DNA from: Liolophura sinensis
Taxonomy: Eukaryota; Mollusca; Polyplacophora; Chitonida; Chitonidae
Reading direction: 5' to 3'
Length of the DNA stretch: 64,000 nucleotides
Assembly (NCBI RefSeq): GCF_032854445.1
Contig: NC_088295.1
Coordinates: 32,849,385 to 32,913,384 of the forward strand
Positions 56,669 through 64,000 of the stretch are shown here, piece by piece. Under the pieces are notes generated by a model. It did no database searches and had not been told where the DNA came from. It saw only the letters and a program-made list of their open reading frames with translations. The translations under genes and the position numbers were made by a program. Position 1 is the first letter of the stretch. Every line of letters starts with the position of its first letter.

Positions 56669-59146
56669 CTGATAATGAAAACAACACTCATGTGAGTTAT
56701 GCGCAAGGAAATATAATCTCAAATAAAGGCAAGCCTTTCTAAAATTGAACGTAGGGGAAATAAATCTACACATCTAGAAACTAGAGCAATTTTTCTAATG
56801 ACGTACAAGTGAAATACTTTGAGTACGGGGTAAAACACCAACCAAATGAATAAATTAATAAATCTAATGACGTACAATTTACAATCTGGCTTCAAAAATA
56901 CATGTTGGCCTAAGCTATTATTTAGTCTGGGTTTCTCTGGCACAATTTTAGTGCCTGCCTTATATCTCTTGCTTTAGCATTAGAAGAGGTGTCATGTTGG
57001 TGGTGCAGCAAATTTGGTAACTTTTAGGCAATATTTACATCATTATTTTCATTAAAGCCGACGTGAAAGATATTTATCTGCAGTGTAATCTCACATGACT
57101 TTTAACACTTTAATTCCATTTTGTGGCTATATTCTTTTCAAACCAGGTACTGAAAAAGATCATGAGGATGCTGTGTTCAGCCTGGATAGTCGTAACGCTT
57201 TTATTTCTGATCACGGCCATGCGTAAATACAAGGATCAGCCAGCCACTGTTGCGCAGGGAGAGCCTAATTTTAATCCAAAACTTTTATGAGAAGCATGGG
57301 TGTTAATGTTTAAACCATCTGACACTCAGTGAAGTAACATAGTCTTTAATAGCAATTAAGACGCCTAATCAATTAATGCTTGTAAAGAGGTGTCTCTATG
57401 TCAAAATTACATTACTGGTAATGTTATTGATGTTTTTCCTGGTGATATACCAAGACATCTTGATGCAAATGTTAATGTGTAGCCAACAACTGTCTTTGTG
57501 TTTGCTATTTATTTGATTCTTGTTTAACACCACAATGCTCCTGCATGGTGTTGACGTTTTAACATGGATGCAGGAAACAAAAGGCTGGTGTAAACCACTG
57601 ATATTTGGCAAACTTAACTGGTTAGTACAATACTGACAAGATTTGGCCTGTTTGACAAACCCATCGAGTACCATCGGCAGCTCATTGTACCATGGTCACC
57701 AAATGAATCTGTAATTTGTGCGCAAGCAGCTGAGAGTCAATTTTGGGGGGATACATTGGTTTACAATACTGTGCAATACAATATTATACATATATATATA
57801 TAGTGAATGGCATATTTTATAGAAGAACATGAATCACTGTATAATTCAACATACTAAGAAATCACATCAATTAAAAACCGTTAAGTTTTACTGTTTATCT
57901 CAAAATATGGAATATGTTTTCAATTTGCATATCTTAATGCTTAATCTTATGCTTACAGAAAGATTTCATTACTAAAAATAGGATAAATTACAAAACCAGG
58001 CATACTGATTGCAATGGACATGTACACAGTTTCCTCTGTACTGTTGGGTACATGTACACATGATCACATACACATATCTTCAGCATAACTTCAAAGTATT
58101 ATTTAAGAAATATGAGGCAGCAAAGTCCTAAAACAATGGACAATTCCTTTTTTACTGCAGTTATCACAGCATACACCCAGTGAATGAGACCACTATTGCT
58201 GTTCGAACACATCACCAGTTTACATCTATTCGACACTAATTTTCAGTTTCTACTCCCTTTGGGTTTTCATAATGATGCCTATCATTTTGATTACACTTCA
58301 TTTCTGTCGATCGCTCCATGGAAGATTCCACTTTACAGAACTACAGGGTTCACATGTCAAGAACCAATGAGAATACCGCAGTTCGCATGTGATATGTCCA
58401 CGCTGGTCCACGCTAAAATAAACCTTAACCTGCCATATGAGAATGTGCACTTACACACCACAAGTTATTCTTCAGAGCAAAAAAGAAAGCCCAATCTTCA
58501 ATCTATGTGTTATAGCCAAATATACAGGAGGTAAAAAAGAGAGCTTAGCCTGACATCCAAGAATGTGCATTTACACACAATACCTTAGGCCAGGCAGTGA
58601 AAAGAAAGCCTAACCTTCAATCCATGTATGATACCCCAATATACAAGAGCTAAAAAGAAGGCTCAACCTTCCATCTGAGTATGCACAGTTACACACCACA
58701 CCTTACACGAGAGAGCTAAACAAAAAAGTTTAACCCTCAATCAATGAATGAGAGCCCATTATACATGTACAGGAGCTAAAAGAAAAAGCTTAACCTTTAA
58801 TCCATGTGGAGAGTCCATTATACAAGAGCTAAAAATAAAAACTTTAACCGAATGCCAACACCGGTACTCCCCCCTCCCCCTCACAATATACTTTATATAC
58901 CTCTCACAATACATCTTACTTCATACAGGCGAGCCATAACTTTAAGTGTTCTAAATTTATTTTGATTACAATAATGCAAACATCAAACATATCAATGTGT
59001 ATAGCTTATGTTGTTATGTGTCAATGGCTAAAGGCAATTTTGCTAGCCAGTATACCTGATTTTACACACACCTGAATATAGGCGACTCTCTTTCAAAGGA
59101 ATAGACTACATTAACTTGAAACTGTTAGCTCATTGGACATTCACAC

Positions 59147-59287
59147 TGTTATGTATGACTATTTAACGTTTTCATGTACTGTTAGTCTGCGGAGTCTGTT
59201 TTCTCATTTTATATGTAAAGCCATTGTTTACATTGTAATATTGAGTCACTGAGTCTGTTTTCTGTTGCCGTTTTCAATACCGTAACA
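59147..59287 (+). repeat. 5' LTR, internally deleted
   Basis: Starts TGTTATGTATGAC and ends CCGTAACA, as the solo LTR at 19725-20664 does, but is only 141 bp against 940 bp. The first 46 or so bases and the last 95 match LTR ends; the middle, where the promoter should be, is gone. Confidence 0.85.
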
Positions 59288-59292
59288 GAAAT

Positions 59293-59310
59293 TGGGGGCC
59301 TGTCCGGGAT
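59293..59310 (+). promoter_or_regulatory. Primer-binding site, tRNA-Pro type
   Basis: TGGGGGCCTGTCCGGGAT lies five bases after the LTR. It differs at two positions from the well-known tRNA-Pro site TGGGGGCTCGTCCGGGAT, so minus-strand priming by a proline tRNA is likely. Confidence 0.65.
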
Positions 59311-59415
59311 CTGATTGTTTCCCTTTTGTTTTGCGCCGAATATTTGAAGTTAAAAACAAGTGAGAAGCGATTGCTTAATTTTAACGGTGAATGATTCAGT
59401 GGCTAAATATTTACA

Positions 59416-61377
59416 ATGGGAGATTTTGATCCTAAACAGTTTGTTAATGCGCCCGATCAGGATGTTTTTGAGAGTTTAAAGAAGGAAGACTTGGTTAAGT
59501 TAGGGACATTTTTAGGTTTGTCCGTAAAGTCTTCATGGAGGAAAAGAGATGTGCAGTATACTTTGTTGAAACATTTAGTGGAGATAGGCAAGTTTGATAG
59601 TTCTGCATTATCTGATTATGAGTTCGAGGGTCAGTCTGATGCCGAGCTTAAGTTTAAGCAGTTTGAGTTAGAAAAGTTGAGATTGGAGAAAGAGGAAAGA
59701 GAGAGAGAGAAAGAGAGGGAACATGAGATAGAGTTAGAAAAGTTGAAAATGCAGAGAAAGAGAGAGGAAAGAGAGAGGGAAGTGCAGAAAGAGGAGAGAG
59801 AGAGGCAAGAAAGATAGAGGGAAAGAGAATTGGAGTTCCAAATGAAAAAGTTAGAGGCTGAGAGAGGTGAGAAACCGGGCCCTTCCGGTAGGCAGGATTC
59901 AGGGTTTGATGTGACCAAATACATTCGGTTAGTTCCATCCTTTCAGGAAAAAGAGGTGGATAAGTATTTTCTGCATTTTGAGAAAATTGCAAATAGCTTG
60001 AAGTGGCCTAAAGAGTTCTGGACTATGTTATTACAGAGTGTGCTAATTGGAAAGGCTAGGGAAATTTACACTCAGTTAAGTGTAGAGAATGCTTCCAATT
60101 ATGACTATGTGAAAGAGGTAATTTTGAAGGGTTATGAATTGGTGCCTGAAGCTTACCGCCAGAAATTTCGTAACTGTGAAAAAGGTAGAGATCAGACATA
60201 CGTTGAGTTTGGTCGAGCTAAGGAGCAGTTGTTTGATCGCTGGTGTATAGCCAAGAAAATAGGCAAGGATTTTGAAAGTTTGCGTCAGCTTGTGCTGGTA
60301 GAAGAGTTCAAGCGTTGTATTCATAATGATGTAAAGGTGTTCGTTCATGTGCAGAAGGCGAGTAGACTTGAAGAGGCAGCCAGTTTAGCTGATGATTATT
60401 CCTTGACACATAAGGTTACATACACGGGTAAGCCATTTAATTCATGTACACGTAGAAATACCCAGTCACATGCAACAGGTAGAGGTAGCTCTACACAGAA
60501 GAGTTCTACACCAGGCTCCAATGGTTCTACAGCTCATGGTTCACGTAGTTCAGATTGGAATGGTAGTCCTCGAAATAGGGTCACTTGTAATTTTTGCAAG
60601 CGGGTAGGTCACGTGATTAGTGAATGTTACAAGTTGAAAAGGATACGGGAAGCTCAGAATGAGTCTAAGCCCACAGGTCTTTGTGTTGCAATGCACAAAA
60701 CATTGTCGGAAGTTACATCAGCAGTTAAAAGCAGATCTGAGTTAGCTGATATGGGATTGGATAAGATTCCCAAATGCTCTATGGATAGCTTCGCTCCGTT
60801 TATCAATTCTGGTTCAGTGTCGCTTAGAAGCGACATGTCTGGTGCTACCCCTATAAAGATATTAAGGGATACTGGGGCATCTCAGTCTCTGTTGTTGATG
60901 AATACTCTGCCCTTTTCTGAAGAGTCATACTCTGGAGTTCGTGCCCTTATTAGAGGTGTAGAGTCTAGTGACTTTGTCAGTGTTCCCCTTCATGATATTT
61001 ATTTGTCATCAGATTTGATATCTGGACCTGTCAGGGTAGGCATTAAGCCTTCATTACCTTTTGAGGGTATTCATTTGTTGTTGGGAAATGACTTAGCACA
61101 TGATAAAGTTACTGTTGATCCCTTAATGATTGATAAGCCTTCTCTAAATTCAGTCACAGAGCCAGTTGAAAGCGAGATAGCAGGTTTATATCCGTCCTGT
61201 GTTGTTACAAGAGCTATGTCTAGAAAAGTCAGTACAGACCAGGGTAGTACTGTTGATTTGAGCGAGACTTTTCTCAACAACATGTTGGATGGAGATTCTT
61301 CCAAATTAGACAGCCAGCAGGAAGTAGATACTAATTCTGTTAGTGATGATCAGCCATTTTGTAGGACTGAGGACTGA
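59416..61377 (+). pseudogene. Retrotransposon gag-protease, one nonsense mutation
   Basis: One reading frame broken by TAG at 59815-59817. Gag begins MGDFDPKQFVNAPDQ, passes through a long charged Glu/Arg/Lys coiled-coil stretch (residues about 75-145), then a SCAN/Gag-like helical domain (YIRLVPSFQEKEVDKYFLHF ... DQTYVEFGRAKEQL ... FKRCIHNDV), then a zinc knuckle CNFCKRVGHVISEC (CX2CX4HX4C, about 60588-60629), then an aspartic protease with DTGASQSLLL (about 60868-60900) and HLLLGNDLA. The SCAN domain of vertebrate zinc-finger proteins is thought to derive from Gmr1-like Gag, which fits. The frame ends at 61377 and pol continues in the -1 frame with only a few bases of overlap. Confidence 0.82.
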
Positions 61378-62640
61378 TTGCTGGACAACACAGTGATCCA
61401 AGTATTTCTTGCTTGTTTAATGATGCAGCTAAAGATGGTGAATCTTTACCTGACCCATGCTACTACTATGTCAAGTCTGGCATATTGATGCGGCAGTGGA
61501 GGCCTCCCGATGTTTCGTTGGAGGATGAATGGGCAATTAAGCATCAGGTAGTTGTGCCCAAGTCTTATCGTAAAGACATACTGACCATAGCGCATGAAAC
61601 GCCGTTAGCAGGTCATTTAGGTGTTAATAAGACCTATCATAAGATTCTCAGTCATTTTTATTGACCAGGAATAAGGAAAGATGTTACTGAATTTTGCAAG
61701 TCTTGTCATGCATGTCAGTTAGTGGGGAAACCTAACCAGACAATCCCCAAGGCAGCCTTGAGGCCTATTCCTGCAATTGGTGAGCCATTCAGTAGAATCT
61801 TAATAGATTGTGTTGGTCCGCTACCTAAGACAGAGTCTGGAAATCAGTATATGTTAACCATAATGTATACTTCAACTCGTTTCCCTGAGGCAATTCCACT
61901 AAGGAATATTACTGCCAAGACTGTAATTAAGACTTTAGTTAAGTTCTTCACCATGTTTGGTCTGCCTAAGTCAGTACAGTCTGACCAGGGTTCAAATTTC
62001 ATGTCTGGTGTGTTCCAACAAGTTATGCATAAGCTAGGTATTAGCCAGAATAAATCCTCAGCTTATCACCCACAAAGTCAAGGAGCACTAGAGAGATTCC
62101 ATCAGACACTGAAAAGTATGATAAGAACTTACTGCTTTGAGACAGGGAAAGATTGGGACGAGGGTGTACCTTTGTTAATGTTTGCTGTAAGAGAGTCTGT
62201 ACAAGAGTCACTTAGATTTAGTCCATTTGAGCTTGTGTTTGGCCACACTGTGCGTGGTCCACTACAGTTGTTCAAGGAAAAGTTTGTGTCTGGTGATAGT
62301 GACAATGTTAACCTATTACAGTATGTGTCAAGTTTTCGTACTAAGCTCAACAGAGTATGTGAGTTAGCCAGAGAGAATCTTACAGCTTCTCAGAAGAGTA
62401 TGAAAACTAAGTATGACAAAGAGACAGTAAGACGCAGATTTGAAGTTGGTCAGAAGGTACTGGCCTTACTTCCAGTTAGTGGTAAGCCACTTGAGGCTCG
62501 TTATTTTGGACCTTATGTAGTAGACAAGAGGCTAAGTGATCTTAATTATATTATTTTCACTCCTGATCGGCGCAAATCTAGACAACTTTGTCACATTAAC
62601 ATGTTAAAGCCTTATGTAGACAGAGATAGCACTGATCTCA
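61371..62640 (+). pseudogene. Retrotransposon integrase with GPY/F module
   Basis: The zinc-binding H...H...C...C part (AHETPLAGHLGVNKTYHK, then CKSCHACQ) is broken by a TGA at 61662-61664 where the family has Trp (FYWPG). The core holds all three catalytic acids: LIDCVGPLP, QSDQGSNFMS and GALERFHQTLK. The C-terminal part has RYFGPYVV, the GPY/F motif of Gypsy integrases. Apart from the single stop the frame is open, so decay is recent. It lies before, not after, the RT/RNase H remnant. Confidence 0.85.
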
Positions 62641-63295
62641 ATGTTGTACATCCTAGTGGAGTTGCTATCTCTTATTTTCCAGTGCCAAGTTGTAAGAGAG
62701 AATTAAAGCGTTTCTTGGGCATGGCAGGTTATTATCGTAAGTTCTGTAGGAACTTTTCATTTGTTAGTGAAAACAAATGAAAAACAAGTGAAAACTAAAT
62801 CAGCTGTTAAAGAAAGGTGCTAAATTCTTGTGGTCCATTGAGTGTCGGAGATCTTTTGATAGATTAAAGGCCATGCTAAGCAGCGGCCCCATACTTGTAG
62901 CACTTGATTTTAATTTACCATTTAAGCTAGCTGTTGATGCTAGTGATATATCTGCTGGGGCAGTTTTGTTACAAGAAAATGAAACAGATCACGTTGATCA
63001 CCCTGTATGTTTTTTCTCTCGCAAATTTGACAAGTGCCAGAGAAATTATTCGACAATAGAAAAGGAGTGTCTGTCCTTGATTCTAGCATTACAGCATTTT
63101 GAAGTATATGTGACTTCGTCAAGTTACCCCATTGTTGTGTATACAGATCACAATCCCTTGACCTTCTTGCACAAACTAAAAGGTAAAAACCGAAGATTGT
63201 TACGGTGGAGTTTGCTTTTGCAAGAATTTAATCTAGAGATTAGACACATAAAAGGGAAAGATAATGTGATTGCTGATTGTTTGTCACGTGTCTAG
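62640..63295 (+). pseudogene. RT remnant and RNase H
   Basis: Just after the integrase the same frame runs straight into CKRELKRFLGMAGYYRKFCR, the end of the RT thumb/connection of Gypsy elements. The RT palm and fingers, including the YxDD box, are absent: an in-frame deletion of several hundred bases near 62640-62690. The frame ends at 62780; RNase H then follows in another frame (62828-63295) with AVDASDISAGAVLL, TIEKECLSLILAL and VYTDHNPLTFLHK carrying its catalytic acids, ending DNVIADCLSRV. Confidence 0.82.
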
Positions 63296-63365
63296 TTGGT
63301 TTTCTGCAGCTTTGTTTTTATAGACTGTGGTAAACGTTATTATTATTCATGATTATGAATATGTT

Positions 63366-63393
63366 AAAGAAAGTTTTATGCAAAACTTTCTTT
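63366..63393 (+). promoter_or_regulatory. Perfect hairpin before the polypurine tract
   Basis: Arms AAAGAAAGTTTT and AAAACTTTCTTT around the loop ATGC: 12 of 12 bases pair. It lies eight bases before the polypurine tract AAGGGTGGGGG and so just before the 3' LTR. Function unknown; RNA 3' processing or plus-strand priming are options. Confidence 0.75.
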
Positions 63394-63409
63394 CCCTGAA
63401 GGGTGGGGG

Positions 63410-64000
63410 TGTTATGTATGACTATTTAACGTTTTCATGTACTGTTAGTCTGCGGACCTTTGTGTTATATGTTATAAGCATAACAGGCCCTGTTATATAT
63501 GTACAGCGCGGACCTGGCCGAAAGCACCTTGTTCAATGCTCTGTTTATTTAACTGGCTGTTCATTGGCTGTTAATTCTGTGTCTAAGAATAGTTGAATCC
63601 ACCTGGACCGTATATAAGCCGTGTTTTCTGTGCAGAGTGGAGGTATTTTTGCTGCATTCACTGGGAGCCAGGAGAGTGTGAGACGCTCTCGTATCGAGTC
63701 CATTATTTTGATATGAGCTGGTGATGCCAGTTTCATTTGGGAGGACAGATTTTTATGCCGTCACCGTTTGTGTACCACAGTAGTACTGATGTCTGGTTTA
63801 TGTGAATTTCTGCGGAAGTCATGTTTATTGGTGTTCGGATCTTTATTATGATTATACAGTGTGGACTGTGTAATTTGTTTAACACGCTGACCTCACCTGA
63901 CCGACAAGGTCGTCAAGGACTCTAAACTGAAGTTTTCAGTTTTGCAAAGGACGTTCGTTCTGCCACAAGGTGACATTACTCTACGTCTCTGAACGGCTCG
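63410..64000 (+). repeat. 3' LTR (cut by window edge)
   Basis: Starts TGTTATGTATGAC right after the polypurine tract and follows the solo LTR at 19725 closely for all 591 visible bases, unlike the shortened 5' LTR. It contains TATATAAG at about 63611-63618, a plausible TATA box. Compared with the solo copy it has about 60-70 extra bases near 63550-63630. Confidence 0.85.

Larger units (their letters stand above)
52600..59146. repeat. 2.8 kb tandem segmental duplication
   Basis: Copy 1 is about 52.7-55.6 kb, copy 2 about 55.6-58.4 kb, and a third partial copy runs 58.4 kb to 59146, where the retrotransposon cuts it. Offset is 2,801 bp. Exon, introns and a SINE tail are nearly identical between copies 1 and 2, with few substitutions. 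The left parts hold a degenerate 60-70 bp repeat (GAGCTAAAA...TTTAACCTTCAATC). Each complete copy carries one FN3 exon. Confidence 0.88.
59147..64000 (+). mobile_element. Gmr1-like Gypsy LTR retrotransposon (right end outside window)
   Basis: Order: 5' LTR remnant (59147-59287), primer-binding site (59293-59310), gag-protease frame (59416-61377), integrase (61371-62640), RT thumb remnant plus RNase H (62640-63295), hairpin and polypurine tract (63366-63409), 3' LTR (63410 to the edge). Integrase ahead of RT/RNase H is the order described for Gmr1-like elements and is the reverse of ordinary Gypsy. No envelope-like frame was seen. Most of the RT is missing and several stops interrupt the frames, so it is a dead copy. 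Four bases before the 5' LTR read ACAC; the matching duplicate would be outside the window. Confidence 0.85.

Noticed and set aside
55383-58534. Plus-strand frames of 80 and 116 codons starting MRPLLLFEH
   Set aside because: Present in both 2.8 kb copies only because the DNA is duplicated; no domain, different lengths, antisense to the receptor introns.
59631-59992. Long antisense frames rich in Ser/Leu
   Set aside because: Shadow of the charged Glu/Arg coiled-coil part of Gag on the other strand.
1-64000. CRISPR arrays, operons, bacterial ribosome binding sites
   Set aside because: Introns, SINEs and LTR elements show that this is an animal genome; the tandem repeats lack the repeat-spacer pattern.

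Overview
The window is eukaryotic and looks like an invertebrate, most likely a lophotrochozoan such as a mollusc or brachiopod. It is AT-rich, its genes are split by spliceosomal introns, and it carries many copies of one tRNA-headed SINE whose body (GCCGTACTCAAGAATATTTC) I associate with molluscan-type genomes. The species cannot be named from sequence alone.

Main gene (minus strand, about 56.7 to 22.7 kb, 5' end missing). At least 23 phase-compatible exons encode a single-pass receptor. In order they give: several fibronectin type III (FN3) domains; a Cys-containing membrane-proximal module like that of receptor tyrosine phosphatases; a transmembrane helix; a short juxtamembrane exon with a YETM motif; a complete tyrosine-kinase-like domain; and a short tail with YMNI and YESL. 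The kinase fold is whole, but the glycine loop, VAIK lysine, HRD arginine, DFG aspartate and APE motif are all altered, so I read it as a receptor tyrosine pseudokinase. The ectodomain region has been heavily reshaped by duplication: 2.8 kb tandem copies each carrying an FN3 exon (52.6-59.1 kb), a 167-bp array built from one FN3 half-exon (45.3-46.5 kb), and a large duplication that left an extra membrane-proximal exon (35.8 kb).

Second locus (minus strand, 4.9 to 1.9 kb). This is a decayed tandem paralogue of the same receptor. It has two in-frame stops, a lost splice acceptor and a deletion that fuses two kinase exons. It still has recognisable transmembrane, C-lobe and tail exons, and the tail exon resembles that of the main gene, which supports the exon model of both.

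Mobile DNA. A Gypsy-class LTR retrotransposon with integrase upstream of the RT/RNase H remnant (Gmr1-like order) and a SCAN-like Gag starts at 59.1 kb and runs off the right edge. It has lost most of its RT and most of its 5' LTR. A solo LTR of the same family lies at 19.7-20.7 kb with a 4-bp target duplication. A second LTR family, with heat-shock-element-like sites, lies at 12.2-13.3 kb. A dead pogo/Tigger-type transposon fills the intron between the juxtamembrane and kinase exons. A second broken transposase-like gene lies at 17.6-18.6 kb. Palindromic MITE-like elements, microsatellites and minisatellites fill much of the rest. No rRNA, free-standing tRNA gene or CRISPR array was seen.
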